The notes: generated by a model from the sequence alone, not told the origin. A stretch of DNA of 62,863 bases from Pilibacter termitis (GCF_900167335.1 NZ_FUXI01000021.1:1-62863), one strand, 5' to 3'. Shown: positions 1-10,584, counted from the first letter of the stretch. A program made the numbers and translations.

Positions 1-321
1 CGAATCATGAAAAGTGAATTTAAAGCTCGCCCTGTTCATCTTAGTCGTGATGATAGGATTCAAGCACATTTCATTACTTGTTTTATTTCGATAACGATTT
101 TCCGTATTCTTGAGAAACTTCTTCACGAGCAATTTTCGTCACATGATATTATTACAACGTTAAAAGAAATGAATTTCTTAAATGTACATGGGGAAGGTTA
201 TATTCCAACGTACACACGCACTGAGTTAACGGATAGATTACATGATTTAGCAGGGTTCAATACAGATTATCAATTGCTCTCTCAAAAAAAAATAAAAAAT
301 ATTTTAAAATCCTTAAAATGA
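1..321 (+). CDS. IS1634/IS4-type DDE transposase, C-terminal end (cut by window edge)
   Basis: The reading frame is open from base 1, so the gene begins outside the window and only about 106 C-terminal residues are seen. The text FKARPVHLSRDDRIQAHF is the pattern found at the end of IS1634-like transposases of the IS4 superfamily, where an ARPV(F/Y) strand is followed by the helix bearing late catalytic-core residues. The tail (TRTELTDRLHDLAGFNTDYQ) also fits that family. It ends 34 bases before a strong hairpin. The exact IS family name is from memory of family signatures and is less certain than the transposase call itself. Confidence 0.75.
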   Translation, partial: RIMKSEFKARPVHLSRDDRIQAHFITCFISITIFRILEKLLHEQFSSHDIITTLKEMNFLNVHGEGYIPTYTRTELTDRLHDLAGFNTDYQLLSQKKIKNILKSLK

Positions 322-354
322 GAAAAACGTACGCACTTTTGAGGTGACACGGAA

Positions 355-400
355 CTCCCTATAAATGTTAGTATACCAACGTTTATAGGGAGATTTTCTT
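355..400 (+). terminator. Rho-independent terminator after the transposase end
   Basis: CTCCCTATAAATGTT and AACGTTTATAGGGAG pair across a short loop and are followed by ATTTTCTTTT. The position just after the transposase stop fits an intrinsic terminator. The hairpin could also belong to the IS end. Confidence 0.7.
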
Positions 401-562
401 TTGTCAACTGTCAAACTTGGGATTATAAATCAATTTTAAGTGTTACGCAAGCAGTTGTTAAGAATTTTTAGACATTCTGCACATTTGTGCTACTCTTGTA
501 TTCAAGTTTTACTCTACTTCTAAAAAATAGGCAACTCACAAGGAATCACCTATCGTTCTTCG

Positions 563-2755
563 CTATTTCTCTACAACTTCCACATCAATTTTTTCCAAAT
601 ATTCTCCTAAATCTTCTTTTTCCCCTGTCGATTCATTTTTTACTTCCCAAGTTTTTCCGATTTCTTGCTCTAAGTTCATCTCTTTCAAATAAGGTGATAT
701 TTCCCGTGGGTCATCAAAAACAAATGTCATAGAGTTTTTCACACGTGTTATCGCTACATAAAAAATACGCCTCTCCGTTTCTAGTTGTTCTGGTGTTTTA
801 GCATGATGAATAGGCCATGTTCCATTCGTACTTGATAAAATATAGGTGTGGTCATACTCTCTTCCTTTCGTTCTAAAAGCTGTTGTCAAGTGAATATTCG
901 CTCCTATATTCATTTTTTCATCATACGAATTTTTTGTCTTTCTCAAGTCAACCATAAATTTATAGAAATCATCTCGATAACTTTTTGCTAACAGCGACAA
1001 TTGCTCTAATGGAGGTTCTAAATGAAACATATCGTCTTTTCCGAAGGCTTTTTCAAAGCTTAAAAAATCTTTTTTCAATAATTGAATCAGTTCAGCGACT
1101 GTTTCTGTTTTGAAAAATTCCTCCATTATTCTCGCTAGTGACGCTTGGTGGTGAATTAAATTTTTGCCCCACTTTATTTTTTCAGAATCAGGCATCTTCG
1201 CAATCATTTTTTTCATCTCCTCCAAAGTCCGAACCTCATCATATCGCCTACCAACATGATTCAAAAACACTTCTTTTTCTTTCTTCTTTAACTTATACTT
1301 AAAAATCGTTTCTATCAACGTCATATAATTCTCTGATTCCATATATGCCAATGCTTCTTCTGTCTTTCCTTGTTCATATATCATTTTTATTTTCAGAAGT
1401 TCTATAATGTCATCAAATGCACCCCCAATGAAAATATTTAAATCATCCTCTGAATAAAAAGAGATTTTGTGGTGATTTAGTAAAACTTGTAATGGCACTA
1501 AATGAGATTTCTTTCTTGCAATAATGCCAACTTTTTCGTTTTTCTCGTGATTTTCTTTTATTCTATCCAACAAATCCTCCAAACCATCTTCTACATTCAA
1601 AAATTCTACCTTTGCATTTTCTTGCACATATGCTGATATTTCCTTTTTTTCTCTAAATGTATTATTGTTTATCAGTTGTTGAGACATCTCAATAATATTT
1701 TTAGGCGATCTATAATTTACATCTAAAACATACGTTGTAAATTCTTCATTTAAGATTTTTTCAGGTTGTAAAATAATGCCCAACGCCGCTCCTCTAAATT
1801 GATAAATCGACTGATCATCATCTCCTGCTAAAACTATGTTGGCATTATAATGTTTTTTCAACTCATTTAACATAAAAACATCTAAGGGGGAGCTATCCTG
1901 AAATTCATCTACAATCAATGTCATCTTCTCATTCGAATCCTCTTTTTCCCAATGAGTATTGATATATAAAAATGTCAAATAAAGCTGGTCAGTAAAAGTA
2001 TATCTAGCATTTGTAAACAAGCGTTCTTTAATTTCTTTTGAAAATCTCAATAGTTTCAGCAGTGACGTAAGCGTTACATTTTCAATTTCCTCGTTAGCTA
2101 TTAACTCTTGCTTGCTAGTTGTTTTCTCAGATTTTCTAAATAATTCCTCAACCGATACTAAAAAATCTGATAAAAATTCTTCCGAACCTATCTCTTTCAA
2201 AAATCGAATATGTTCTTCTATCTTGTCTTTCTTCTCCACCATATCATCTGTAAACCCAAGCAATTTACTGTTTTCAATTAAATCAAAAATTTTCTTTTGC
2301 TTATTAACTGCAACTCCACCTTTTTTATGAATTAATTCAGCAATATACTCAAATTTTTTCTTTTGAACAATATCACCACAAAAATTGGTCAAAAGCCTGT
2401 TTTTCTCATTTTCTTCAATGAGTTTGGGATAAACTTTGAAGAATCCTTTACGTATAAAACTATCACCAAACGAATTCAACGTCATCACACAGAGTTTGGA
2501 TTTTATTTCACTAAATTGCTCCTCTCTATTTAACCTTTCTTCAATTTCTCCTGCTGCTGCTTTCGTAAAAGAAAATAAAATAAATTTTTGATTCTTATCT
2601 TTTTCTATTTTTCGTTTACAAAACTGTAGGATGCTTTCTGTTTTTCCACTTCCTGCAGGTGCTAAAAGTTTAATAAAGTTTTCATCACTATTAATAAACT
2701 TCTGTTGACTCTCGTTAATTAAAAATAACTCTTTCTTTTTTTGTTGTTCAATCAT
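563..2755 (-). CDS. UvrD/PcrA-like superfamily 1 DNA helicase
   Basis: A 730-residue SF1A helicase. The Walker A loop APAGSGKT lies at about residues 32-39, the Walker B motif DEFQDSSP at about 281-288, motif III GDDDQSIYQFRG near 313, motif IV YRSP near 346, motif V TAFRTKGREYD near 628 and motif VI YVAITRVK near 668, so the ATPase should be active. It presumably moves 3'-5' on single-stranded DNA. It is not the housekeeping PcrA: there is no ligA or pcrB neighbour and the spacing between motifs differs. It stands alone between an IS remnant and aspS, with 240 gene-free bases downstream and about 420 upstream, which suggests accessory DNA. A nuclease partner is not visible nearby. The start ATG is followed by a Lys-rich stretch; an AGGAG-like site is weak. 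Confidence 0.88.
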   Translation of the reverse strand: MIEQQKKKELFLINESQQKFINSDENFIKLLAPAGSGKTESILQFCKRKIEKDKNQKFILFSFTKAAAGEIEERLNREEQFSEIKSKLCVMTLNSFGDSFIRKGFFKVYPKLIEENEKNRLLTNFCGDIVQKKKFEYIAELIHKKGGVAVNKQKKIFDLIENSKLLGFTDDMVEKKDKIEEHIRFLKEIGSEEFLSDFLVSVEELFRKSEKTTSKQELIANEEIENVTLTSLLKLLRFSKEIKERLFTNARYTFTDQLYLTFLYINTHWEKEDSNEKMTLIVDEFQDSSPLDVFMLNELKKHYNANIVLAGDDDQSIYQFRGAALGIILQPEKILNEEFTTYVLDVNYRSPKNIIEMSQQLINNNTFREKKEISAYVQENAKVEFLNVEDGLEDLLDRIKENHEKNEKVGIIARKKSHLVPLQVLLNHHKISFYSEDDLNIFIGGAFDDIIELLKIKMIYEQGKTEEALAYMESENYMTLIETIFKYKLKKKEKEVFLNHVGRRYDEVRTLEEMKKMIAKMPDSEKIKWGKNLIHHQASLARIMEEFFKTETVAELIQLLKKDFLSFEKAFGKDDMFHLEPPLEQLSLLAKSYRDDFYKFMVDLRKTKNSYDEKMNIGANIHLTTAFRTKGREYDHTYILSSTNGTWPIHHAKTPEQLETERRIFYVAITRVKNSMTFVFDDPREISPYLKEMNLEQEIGKTWEVKNESTGEKEDLGEYLEKIDVEVVEK

Positions 2756-3050
2756 TTTTTTCTCCTATTCTATTTTGCAAGCCTTTTCAATTCGAAAATA
2801 CTACCACTCCTAATATCGGTAAATTCAATATTATTCTTCTCCTATAATGATTGAAATTATTCATTATTGAAAAAACAACCCTCCTGTCAAATTATTTTGA
2901 ATAATTATCATTGATAAAATCACTAAACTCTCTAATTCACTCCTGTTTCTGTTATCATTTAGATGAGTAGTTAGGGCTGCAAGTTCTAACTACTTTGTAG
3001 TGTACTACAAAGGCTTTTTCTTCTATTTTATATCGCAAAATCAAAAAAAG
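2756..3050. other. Gene-free stretch with palindromes
   Basis: I see no plausible gene in these 295 bases. They are very AT-rich. Positions 2967-2990 form a hairpin (TAGTTAG against CTAACTA), directly followed by a perfect 20-bp palindrome CTTTGTAGTGTACTACAAAG at 2992-3011. The two palindromes may be the trace of a mobile element. Confidence 0.5.
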
Positions 3051-3165
3051 AGTGGGACAAAATTCAAAGTCTAGTCTAAATGAAACAATAGAAAAATCGC
3101 ATGAAATCAACATTTGAGAAAATGAAATTCCTGCGATTTTTCTATTCTTGCTAGTTTTGTCCCAA
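3051..3165 (-). terminator. Nested hairpin terminator after aspS
   Basis: The outer arms are GTGGGACAAAA and TTTTGTCCCA and the inner arms are AATAGAAAAATCGCA and TGCGATTTTTCTATT. The minus-strand RNA ends in CUUUUUUU beyond the stem, 10 bases after the aspS stop. GTGGGACAAAA-type terminators are common in Lactobacillales. Confidence 0.7.
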
Positions 3166-3174
3166 GTTTTACCT

Positions 3175-4938
3175 CTATTCTTCCACAACTCTAAGCCTCA
3201 ACTCACCAAGTTGTTCCGCACTCACAACGCTTGGTGCATCACTCATTGGGTCGCTTGCTTTTGCATTTTTCGGAAATGCGATGACTTCACGGATATTGTC
3301 AGTATTTGCCAAAATCATAGCGAAACGATCAAGACCTAGGGCTAATCCGCCATGCGGTGGGAAACCATAGTCAAGTGCTTCAAGTAAGAAACCAAATTGC
3401 TCATTGGCTGCCTCTTGTGTAAATCCTAGAGCTTTGAACATTTTCTCTTGCAATTCTCGGGTGAAAATACGCAAACTTCCTCCGCCAAGCTCATAACCAT
3501 TTAACACAATATCATATGCCTCTGCATAAACATTTGCCAAATCATTGTTCTCTAGCTTTTCTATATCCTCTTTAAAAGGTAGGGTAAATGGATGATGTGC
3601 CGACATATAGCGATTTTCTTCTTCACTCCATTCAAACATTGGCCAATTCACAACCCAAAGGAAATTGAATTTACTCTCATCAATCAAGCCCAACTCTTTT
3701 CCAAGGCGTGTGCGAAGTCCGCCAAGTGTCGCTGCGACTATTTCTTTCGTATCCGCTGCAAAAAGGAGCATATCGCCAGATTTTGCCTCACACAACTCTA
3801 GCAATTCACTTTCAATCTCGCCCAAGAATTTTGCAATCGGACCTGTTACTCCCTCATCCGTTACTTTGACCCATGCAAGACCTTTTGCACCATATTGTGT
3901 GGCAATTTGTGTTAATTTATCAATATCTTTTCGAGAATATTTTTCAGCTGCTTGAGGAACGCAAATCGCTTTGACTTGCCCGCCATTTTCAAGAGCAGAG
4001 CTGAAAACTTTAAACTCTACGTTTTTTGCGATTTCGCTCAAATCAACTAATTCCATACCAAAGCGTGTGTCAGGCTTATCACTTCCGTATCTACTCATCG
4101 CCACGTCATAATCCATACGTGGAAACGGAAGAGTGACATCAATTCCTTTCACTTCTTTCATCACACGTGCAATCATGCCCTCTGTTAATGTTTGAATTTC
4201 TTCTGCTGATAAGAAACTTGTTTCTAAGTCAATTTGCGTAAATTCTGGCTGACGGTCACCACGCAAATCTTCATCACGGAAACATTTAGCAATTTGATAA
4301 TAACGGTCAAATCCTGCATTCATCAACAACTGCTTGAAAATCTGCGGACTTTGTGGCAATGCGTAAAAATGCCCTTCATGAATACGACTAGGCACAAGAT
4401 AATCCCTCGCACCTTCTGGTGTCGATTTGTTCAAAATAGGTGTTTCTACATCTATAAAATCTTGTTCATCCAAGAAATGACGTGCCGCTTTTGTCAATTT
4501 GTGACGAAGTTTAAAGTTTTCAAGCATTTCAGGACGACGTAAATCGAGATAACGATAGCGTAAACGCGTGTCATCACTAGCCGTCGTGTCGTCTGTAATC
4601 TCAAACGGTGTCGTTTTAGAAGAACTCAAAATTTCAACTTCGTTCGCCTCAATTTCAATGCCTCCTGTTTTTAGTTTGTCATTCTTGCTTGTTCGTTCAA
4701 CGACTTTCCCTGTGATTTCCACCACAAACTCGCTCCTAAGTTTTTCAGCAGTCGCTACAACATTCTCGCTTGCCAACTCTGGATTCACCACCACCTGCAC
4801 AATGCCTTCACGGTCACGAATATCCAAAAATACAAGCCCGCCAAGATTGCGACGACGTGCCACCCAGCCTTGAACGGTCACTGTTTGATTGAGGTATTCC
4901 TCTGTAATATTTCCACAATAGTTTGTTCGTTTTTTCAT
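3175..4938 (-). CDS. aspS: Aspartate--tRNA ligase
   Basis: AspRS charges tRNA-Asp with aspartate in the cytoplasm. The 587-residue protein has the N-terminal OB-fold anticodon-binding domain ([19 protein letters not shown]), class II motif 2 [16 protein letters not shown] near residue 224 and motif 3 [13 protein letters not shown] near 536, with the bacterial GAD insertion between them. I chose the ATG at 4938 (MKKRTNYCG) because AAAGGA sits a few bases upstream; an in-frame start 15 bases earlier has no such site. It is the last gene of the hisS operon and is followed by a long terminator hairpin. Length is normal for bacterial AspRS. Confidence 0.97.
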   Translation of the reverse strand: MKKRTNYCGNITEEYLNQTVTVQGWVARRRNLGGLVFLDIRDREGIVQVVVNPELASENVVATAEKLRSEFVVEITGKVVERTSKNDKLKTGGIEIEANEVEILSSSKTTPFEITDDTTASDDTRLRYRYLDLRRPEMLENFKLRHKLTKAARHFLDEQDFIDVETPILNKSTPEGARDYLVPSRIHEGHFYALPQSPQIFKQLLMNAGFDRYYQIAKCFRDEDLRGDRQPEFTQIDLETSFLSAEEIQTLTEGMIARVMKEVKGIDVTLPFPRMDYDVAMSRYGSDKPDTRFGMELVDLSEIAKNVEFKVFSSALENGGQVKAICVPQAAEKYSRKDIDKLTQIATQYGAKGLAWVKVTDEGVTGPIAKFLGEIESELLELCEAKSGDMLLFAADTKEIVAATLGGLRTRLGKELGLIDESKFNFLWVVNWPMFEWSEEENRYMSAHHPFTLPFKEDIEKLENNDLANVYAEAYDIVLNGYELGGGSLRIFTRELQEKMFKALGFTQEAANEQFGFLLEALDYGFPPHGGLALGLDRFAMILANTDNIREVIAFPKNAKASDPMSDAPSVVSAEQLGELRLRVVEE

Positions 4939-4966
4939 GATAGTTCCTTTCAATTTCTTTTTTTCC

Positions 4967-5320
4967 TTACGCTACTCTCAAAATCTTTTCCATCGCCTTG
5001 CCTTTGGCAAGTTCATCAATCAACTTATCCAAAAAACGCACTTTTTGCGTTATCTCGTCCTCAATATCTTCCACACGCACACCGCAAACCACGCCTTTTA
5101 TCAAACAGGCATTGGGATTGAAAAGTGGGGCTTGTTGAAAAAATTTTTCCAGTTCAAGCTCCTCTTGAAGTGCTTGTGAAAAAGTTTCTTGATTGTATCC
5201 TGTCAGCCAGAAAATGATTTCATCAACTTCGGCTTTCGTACGTCCTTTTCGCTCTGCTTTTTGGATATAGGCAGGATAAACGTCAGAAATTTTGATTGTA
5301 TAAATCCTCGGTTTTTTCAT
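4967..5320 (-). CDS. DUF2200 family protein
   Basis: A 117-residue cytoplasmic protein matching the DUF2200 pattern: [19 protein letters not shown], then ERKGRTK.EVDEII.WLTGY. The family has no established function. It lies between the acetyltransferase gene and aspS in the operon that starts at hisS, 28 bases before aspS, so it is likely co-transcribed and under the same T-box. The C-terminal half ([20 protein letters not shown]) is predicted helical by eye. No catalytic residues can be proposed. Confidence 0.85.
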   Translation of the reverse strand: MKKPRIYTIKISDVYPAYIQKAERKGRTKAEVDEIIFWLTGYNQETFSQALQEELELEKFFQQAPLFNPNACLIKGVVCGVRVEDIEDEITQKVRFLDKLIDELAKGKAMEKILRVA

Positions 5321-5344
5321 TACTTCGCCACTCCATTCTTTTTG

Positions 5345-6097
5345 CTACGCTTTTTTCGTCCAGCGTATCTCCGTAAAACCAATAGTAAATCCCGCTTGAA
5401 TTGCCACATTCATGCTTTTTACATGAGAAAATTGCGTGCCGTATAACAATAAATTTTCCGGATAATCCGCTAACGTCTTGTTTTTCATTGCACGCACGAG
5501 TTTTGAGGCAATTCCTCTGCCTTTTGCTTTTTCGCTCAGCAGTTCAACTCCTACTTCCCACGCAAATCGTCCGCCCTCGCTCGCTCCAGCAACTGCCAAC
5601 ATTTCACCTTGCTCAATAAACGCCGCACCTAATTTGTCAGGAAATGCTTCGTCAAATGAGAACGAATGAACAAATCGTTTGTCCTCTTTGAATTGCAAAA
5701 TTTCTTCTGGCGAAAAAAACTGAATCTCTTCCCCAAGCGACACGTTTTCCTCCGTATTCGGAATGAAAAACGGTGCCACCCCTGCAATCTCAAAGCCAAA
5801 ATCGTCCAATACTTTCCGCAACTTAACGAGATTCACTTCTTCCATAAACCATTGATTTTCCTCTAAAGCATAGAGTTCTTGCAATTTATTCGTCAATTTT
5901 TCGCAATTTGTCCGCACGAACATTTTGCCGTCAAGCAACGCAATACAGCCGTCCGACTTCGCCCAAAAACGCATTTCATCCTTTGGCTCTGCCGTTTGAA
6001 AAATCGTCCGTTGCCTCATCAATTCCTCAAAAGGAGTCACATAATCGAGAGCTAGTTGTTTATATAATAATTTCTTTTGATTTTCTATTTTCCTCAC
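5345..6097 (-). CDS. GNAT family N-acetyltransferase
   Basis: A 250-residue protein whose C-terminal half looks like a GNAT fold. [20 protein letters not shown] (about residues 178-197) contains the acetyl-CoA pyrophosphate loop (K-x-G-R-G-I-A), followed by a helix and the late AFT/AGF strand ([21 protein letters not shown]). The N-terminal half is family-specific and not recognised. The start codon overlaps the hisS stop by four bases (ATGA), so translation is probably coupled to hisS. The substrate cannot be inferred; a link to aminoacyl or tRNA metabolism is only suggested by the neighbours. Confidence 0.8.
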   Translation of the reverse strand: MRKIENQKKLLYKQLALDYVTPFEELMRQRTIFQTAEPKDEMRFWAKSDGCIALLDGKMFVRTNCEKLTNKLQELYALEENQWFMEEVNLVKLRKVLDDFGFEIAGVAPFFIPNTEENVSLGEEIQFFSPEEILQFKEDKRFVHSFSFDEAFPDKLGAAFIEQGEMLAVAGASEGGRFAWEVGVELLSEKAKGRGIASKLVRAMKNKTLADYPENLLLYGTQFSHVKSMNVAIQAGFTIGFTEIRWTKKA

Positions 6098-7377
6098 CCT
6101 TTTATCAAATCATCGTAAATCACAGAAAAATCACGGTACAATTCTTTTAATGGATAGGCTTTTTCTTCACGTGTATCGGCATTTTTCACATTTGCCTCTG
6201 CTTTTTCTAACTCACCCTCACCAATCGTAATCACAAGTTTTGCCGCTAATTTGTCAACCGTCTTAAACTGAGCTTTCGCCTTACGATTGAGAAAATCTCG
6301 TTCTGCCGAAAAGCCTTGCTTACGAATAGATTGCACCAACTTCAACGTCTCAACATTTACCGCTTCACCAAGGGATACTACATAAACGTCCACTTGATTT
6401 GGATTAGGAATTTCTACTTTTTCTTCCTCAAGCAAAAGTAGGAGACGCTCAATTCCTAGTGCAAAGCCAAAACCGCTCGTTTCAGGTCCGCCAAAATATT
6501 CTACTAGCTTGTCATATCTGCCACCTGCTGCAACGGTCAATTCCTTGCCAGAAATAGTTGCCATCAATTCAAAAATCGTATGATTGTAATAATCCAGCCC
6601 TCGAACCATATTGGTATCAATCACATAAGGAATTTCCAATGCCTCAAGCATTGTTTTCACCGTTTCAAAATGTTTGCTACTTTCTTCATCTAGGAAGTCC
6701 AATATAGACGGAGCATTTTTGACAACTTCTTTGTCCTTAGCATCTTTTGAGTCCAACACACGCAACGGATTTTCATGTAAACGACGTTTAGAATCCTCAC
6801 TTAATTCCTCAAAATGTGGCATGAGAAAATCAATCAACGCCTTGCGATAATTTGCCCGACTTTCAGTATTTCCTAGCGTATTAATATGCAAACTTGTGTT
6901 TTTTATCCCAAGTTGCTCAAAATACGTCATCACCATCGCCATACTTTCCACATCTGTCGCAGGATTGTCGCTACCAAAAACTTCCGCACCTATCTGATGA
7001 AATTGACGATAACGCCCTTTTTGCATACGCTCGTAGCGGAACATTGCACCAGCATAATAAACTTTGTACGGTTTTTGATATTCTGGAGCGAACAATTTAT
7101 TTTCCACAAACGCACGTACAACAGGAGCCGTTCCCTCTGGTCGTAGCGTAATATGCCGTTCCCCTTTATCGTAAAAATCGTACATTTCTTTTGAAACAAT
7201 ATCCGTCGTATCTCCCACGCTTCGTGAAATCACCTCATAATGTTCAAACAACGGTGTACGGATTTCTTGGTATTGATGTCCGCCAAACACGAGACGTGCT
7301 TTTTCTTCTACGAATTGCCATTTGTAACTTTCACTCGGTAAAATGTCATTGGTTCCTTTTGGTCGTTGTAACTTCAT
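6094..7377 (-). CDS. hisS: Histidine--tRNA ligase
   Basis: HisRS charges tRNA-His. The 427-residue class II enzyme begins [14 protein letters not shown] and shows motif 2 [19 protein letters not shown], the histidine motif [11 protein letters not shown] and motif 3 [16 protein letters not shown], then the anticodon-binding domain. The start at 7377 is set by GGAGGG seven bases upstream; the 26 extra in-frame codons upstream run back into the T-box terminator and are not coding. It heads an operon hisS-GNAT-DUF2200-aspS. Control is by tRNA-dependent antitermination in the leader. Confidence 0.97.
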   Translation of the reverse strand: MKLQRPKGTNDILPSESYKWQFVEEKARLVFGGHQYQEIRTPLFEHYEVISRSVGDTTDIVSKEMYDFYDKGERHITLRPEGTAPVVRAFVENKLFAPEYQKPYKVYYAGAMFRYERMQKGRYRQFHQIGAEVFGSDNPATDVESMAMVMTYFEQLGIKNTSLHINTLGNTESRANYRKALIDFLMPHFEELSEDSKRRLHENPLRVLDSKDAKDKEVVKNAPSILDFLDEESSKHFETVKTMLEALEIPYVIDTNMVRGLDYYNHTIFELMATISGKELTVAAGGRYDKLVEYFGGPETSGFGFALGIERLLLLLEEEKVEIPNPNQVDVYVVSLGEAVNVETLKLVQSIRKQGFSAERDFLNRKAKAQFKTVDKLAAKLVITIGEGELEKAEANVKNADTREEKAYPLKELYRDFSVIYDDLIKG

Positions 7378-7392
7378 GCTATCCCTCCAAAA

Positions 7393-7601
7393 AATAAAAC
7401 TCACCCTAGAAAAATCTCTAGGGCGAGTAAAGTTCATCATCACACGCGGTACCACCTATTTCAAAGGGAATTTCCCTTCCTCAAACGCTATATCGGTGCG
7501 TACCGTTTCCCTCCAGATTGTCCATGACCTCTCTTGCACTTCTTTTCAGCAAACAGAAGTTCTCTTTGCCAAGAGTATTGTCAATAATTTCTTTCATTGG
7601 T
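7393..7601 (-). promoter_or_regulatory. T-box leader of hisS
   Basis: Read on the minus strand, the leader carries the T-box core AGGTGGTACCGCG (7444-7456 region), preceded by the antiterminator arm GGAAGGGAAATTCCC. It is followed by a strong terminator, ACTCGCCCTAGAG pairing with CTAGGGTGAGT and then TTTATTTTTT (about 7393-7428). Uncharged tRNA, here presumably tRNA-His, should stabilise the antiterminator. I could not place the His specifier codon in Stem I with confidence. Confidence 0.93.
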
Positions 7602-7607
7602 ACCCTT

Positions 7608-7636
7608 ACTATACTTTGGTATCTTCGTTCTGTCAA
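7608..7636 (-). promoter_or_regulatory. hisS operon promoter
   Basis: TTGACA at 7631-7636 and TATAGT at 7608-7613, spaced 17 bases, give a near-consensus vegetative promoter. Transcription would start close to 7601, at the 5' end of the T-box leader. Confidence 0.9.
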
Positions 7637-7645
7637 GAGGTAGGT

Positions 7646-7672
7646 ATAAAAAAACCGAGATTTCTCTCGGTA
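7646..7672 (-). terminator. Terminator after the aquaglyceroporin gene
   Basis: On the minus strand CCGAGAGAAATCTCGG is followed by seven T residues (7648-7654). It separates the MIP channel gene from the hisS promoter a few bases further on. Confidence 0.85.
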
Positions 7673-7683
7673 GTTTGGTAAAT

Positions 7684-8499
7684 TTAGCCCGCAAGTCCGC
7701 CATAAAGGAATTTGAATAACGCTACGGCTAAAACACTTGCTAAGATTGGTGCTACAACTGGAATCCAAGCGTACCACCATTGACTGTCGCCTTTGTTTTT
7801 AAGGATTGATTTCGGTAGTATTGCGTGCAACATACGTGGACCTAAATCACGTGCCGGGTTCAATCCCGGTCCTGTTGGGCCCCCAAGAGAGGCTACAAGC
7901 GTCATTACTAGAAAACCAAGAGCCAAATGTCCGATTTCTAAACTTCCCGCATGGAAACCTTTTTCCGCCACTTCTGCACCGAAAAAGTTTTTCGTGATAC
8001 AAAGTGCTGCAAAAAATAGAACAAATGAACCGAAAAATTCATTTAAAAATCCATTCAAGCGAGTTCCTGCGTTATCAATCGTAGAAAACGAACCTAAAAT
8101 GTGGTTTGTTTCTGTCGTTTTGTTAAAGAACGGACGATAAACTGCCACGACAACTAATTGCCCTGCAATCGCACCTAAAAATTGAGCGATAATGTACGGT
8201 GCAACGTGTGCCCAAGGAAAATAGCCTGAAACTGCCAATCCTAGTGTAAATGCTGGATTGATGTGGTTTCCTGAGATATTCCCAAACATAAGTGCTGGAA
8301 TCATTACACCTGCACCATATCCCCAAGCAATTGTCATCCAGCCTGAAGCATGACCTTTTGTGCCACGCAAATCAACGTTTGCGACCGCACCATTTCCTAA
8401 AATAATCAAAAATGCTGTTGCTAAAAATTCTGTGATGTACTTTAGTGTCCAACCATTTGAGTTGGCAGCGTCCATCAATTGTGTCCATGATACACCCAT
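7684..8499 (-). CDS. glpF: MIP-family aquaglyceroporin (glycerol facilitator type)
   Basis: A 271-residue membrane channel of the major intrinsic protein family that should pass glycerol and/or water. Both half-helix signatures are present: NHINPAF (first NPA) and GLNPARDLGPR (second NPA, with the Asp after Arg typical of glycerol facilitators). Six transmembrane helices can be read. AGGAGG lies eight bases before the ATG. It is a single-gene unit between a terminator and a promoter with a cre site, so catabolite repression is likely. No glpK or glpO is next to it, so the physiological solute is not settled; the symbol reflects the best family match. Confidence 0.85.
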   Translation of the reverse strand: MGVSWTQLMDAANSNGWTLKYITEFLATAFLIILGNGAVANVDLRGTKGHASGWMTIAWGYGAGVMIPALMFGNISGNHINPAFTLGLAVSGYFPWAHVAPYIIAQFLGAIAGQLVVVAVYRPFFNKTTETNHILGSFSTIDNAGTRLNGFLNEFFGSFVLFFAALCITKNFFGAEVAEKGFHAGSLEIGHLALGFLVMTLVASLGGPTGPGLNPARDLGPRMLHAILPKSILKNKGDSQWWYAWIPVVAPILASVLAVALFKFLYGGLAG

Positions 8500-8583
8500 G
8501 AAAGTGACCTCCTAATGATAATCGCTTTAAAACCACGCCTTAAAGCAATCTCCGTCTGAAAAATTTCCGATAATATTTTTATA

Positions 8584-8658
8584 AATATAGCTCAATTTTA
8601 GATTTTAGCAAGTTTCATGGAAAAAGTAAATCTTTTTCACGCAATGGAAACGATTTTA
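8584..8658 (-). promoter_or_regulatory. Promoter and cre-like site of the MIP channel gene
   Basis: TTGCTA at 8607-8612 and TATATT at 8584-8589 are spaced 17 bases. Upstream at 8644-8658, ATGGAAACGATTTTA matches the CcpA cre consensus WTGNAANCGNWNNCW at all but one position. The site is about 30 bases upstream of the -35, so the sign of control by CcpA is open. Confidence 0.6.
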
Positions 8659-8674
8659 TTTTTTCAATAAGAAT

Positions 8675-8710
8675 AAAGTCTACCTACTCTAAGAATAGAT
8701 AGACTTTTCC
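8675..8710 (-). terminator. Terminator of glmS
   Basis: On the minus strand AAGTCTATCTA pairs with TAGGTAGACTT across a 9-base loop and is followed by TATTC. It directly follows the glmS stop codon. The U-tract is short. Confidence 0.6.
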
Positions 8711-8711
8711 T

Positions 8712-10523
8712 TTATTCCACGGTAACAGATTTCGCAAGGTTTCTTGGTTTATCCACGTCTAAACCACGCTGTAATGTTGCGTAGTAGGCAATCATTTGCG
8801 TTGGTACGACCATTGCTAGACTGGTCAAATACGGGTGAACACTTGGGACGATAATGTCGTCGTCCTCATTTGCCAAATCATCACTCACAACCGTCAAAAC
8901 TTTCGCCCCACGGCTGATTACTTCCATTATATTGCCACGTGTGTGTGGAGCAAGTGCTTTGTGTGAGAGTATCGCTTGAACTGGTGTATTTTCCTCAATC
9001 AAAGCAATCGTCCCATGTTTCAACTCTCCTGCTGCAAATCCCTCGCATTGAATGTAGGAAATTTCTTTTAACTTGAGTGCAGCCTCCATGGAAACATAAT
9101 AATCTTCACCTCGACCAATGTAAAACGAATTGCGAGTTCCTTTTAGATGTTCTTCCACTTTTTCAGCAATCCGTTCTTTTTCTGCCAAAACGGCGACCAT
9201 ACTTGTTGCGACAAGACTTAATTCTTTCACCAAGTGAAACTCACTTGCTGCTATATTGCCAATGTAATCTCCTACCGCTTTTGCCAAAACTGCCATGACA
9301 GAAATTTGAGCCGTGTATGCTTTGGTGGAGGCAACCGCAATTTCTGGCCCCGCGTGAAGTGAGAGTGTGTAATCCGCCTCACGAGAGAGCGTTGAGCCTG
9401 CGACATTGGTAATCGTGAGTGCTGGATAACCAAGGGCTTTCGTTTTTACTAACACTTGACGAGAATCTGCTGTTTCACCCGACTGAGAAATATAGATAAA
9501 TAGCGGTTTTTCGCTTAACAAAGGCATATTATAGCCAAATTCAGAGGCAATGCACAACTCAACAGGAGTTTTGGTCATCTCCTCAAAAAATGCTTTCGAC
9601 GCAAATCCCGCATGATAGCTCGTTCCCGCCGCTACGATGTAGAGTCTGTCCGCCTGTTGAATGGCTTTTAAAATTTCCTCATCTATCTTGTATTGACCGT
9701 CCACATAATAATGCTGTAAAATGCGACGCAAAACTGCTGGTTGTTCGTCAATTTCCTTGAGCATATAGTATGGATACGTTCCCTTGCCAATATCTGACAA
9801 ATCAAGCTCTGCCGTGTAAGGTGCTCTCTCCATTTTCTCGCCAGTTTGGTTAAAGATTTCCACGCTGTCCTTTTTGACAATGACCATTTCGTTATCCTGA
9901 ATTTCCATAAATTCCTTCGTTTCACGAATCATCGCCATTGCATCACTTCCAACAAGGTTGAATCTATCCCCTAGCCCAATCAACAAAGGCGATTTATTTT
10001 TCGCCACATAAAGCGTAGTAGCGTCATTCTTATCAATCATCGCAAACGCAAAAGACCCTTCAATCACACTCAACGCTTTTTGAAATGCTTCTTTTGTGGA
10101 TAAATTGCCTTCCTCAGCAAATTTTCCAATCAAATGAACCGCAATTTCCGTATCGGTTTCTCCGATAAAATGGTCATTTGCCAAGTATTCAGTTTTCAGC
10201 TCTTTATAATTTTCAATCACGCCATTATGCACTAGCACAAAACGACCGCTCTCACTTGTGTGCGGGTGAGCATTGTTTTCCGTTGGTTTTCCATGCGTTG
10301 CCCAACGTGTATGTCCAATTCCGATACTGCCATTCACTTCAATCCCAATTTTTTCTTGTAACGCACTAATTCTCCCTACCGCCTTTACAAGAGACTCCCG
10401 ATTTTTTTCATCTGTTACAAAAATACCAGACGAATCATACCCTCGATATTCCAATTTCTGTAATCCTTGAATTAAAATATCCGTTGCATTCCGACTTCCT
10501 ACGACACCTACAATTCCACACAT
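8712..10523 (-). CDS. glmS: Glutamine--fructose-6-phosphate aminotransferase (isomerizing)
   Basis: GlmS makes glucosamine-6-phosphate from fructose-6-phosphate and glutamine, the entry step to UDP-GlcNAc and the cell wall. The 603-residue protein starts MCGIVGVVG, exposing the catalytic Cys after Met removal. The class II glutaminase domain runs to about residue 220 ([16 protein letters not shown]), and two SIS sugar isomerase domains follow ([26 protein letters not shown]), ending in KSVTVE. I see no glmS ribozyme in the 300 bases upstream. Instead there are several GntR/NagR-type operator sites, which suggests repression linked to amino-sugar supply. Confidence 0.97.
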   Translation of the reverse strand: MCGIVGVVGSRNATDILIQGLQKLEYRGYDSSGIFVTDEKNRESLVKAVGRISALQEKIGIEVNGSIGIGHTRWATHGKPTENNAHPHTSESGRFVLVHNGVIENYKELKTEYLANDHFIGETDTEIAVHLIGKFAEEGNLSTKEAFQKALSVIEGSFAFAMIDKNDATTLYVAKNKSPLLIGLGDRFNLVGSDAMAMIRETKEFMEIQDNEMVIVKKDSVEIFNQTGEKMERAPYTAELDLSDIGKGTYPYYMLKEIDEQPAVLRRILQHYYVDGQYKIDEEILKAIQQADRLYIVAAGTSYHAGFASKAFFEEMTKTPVELCIASEFGYNMPLLSEKPLFIYISQSGETADSRQVLVKTKALGYPALTITNVAGSTLSREADYTLSLHAGPEIAVASTKAYTAQISVMAVLAKAVGDYIGNIAASEFHLVKELSLVATSMVAVLAEKERIAEKVEEHLKGTRNSFYIGRGEDYYVSMEAALKLKEISYIQCEGFAAGELKHGTIALIEENTPVQAILSHKALAPHTRGNIMEVISRGAKVLTVVSDDLANEDDDIIVPSVHPYLTSLAMVVPTQMIAYYATLQRGLDVDKPRNLAKSVTVE

Positions 10524-10584
10524 GATAAAATCTCCTTATGATTATATTTTTTGGTCTAATGCGTATTTCTCGATTGCTTAGGCA

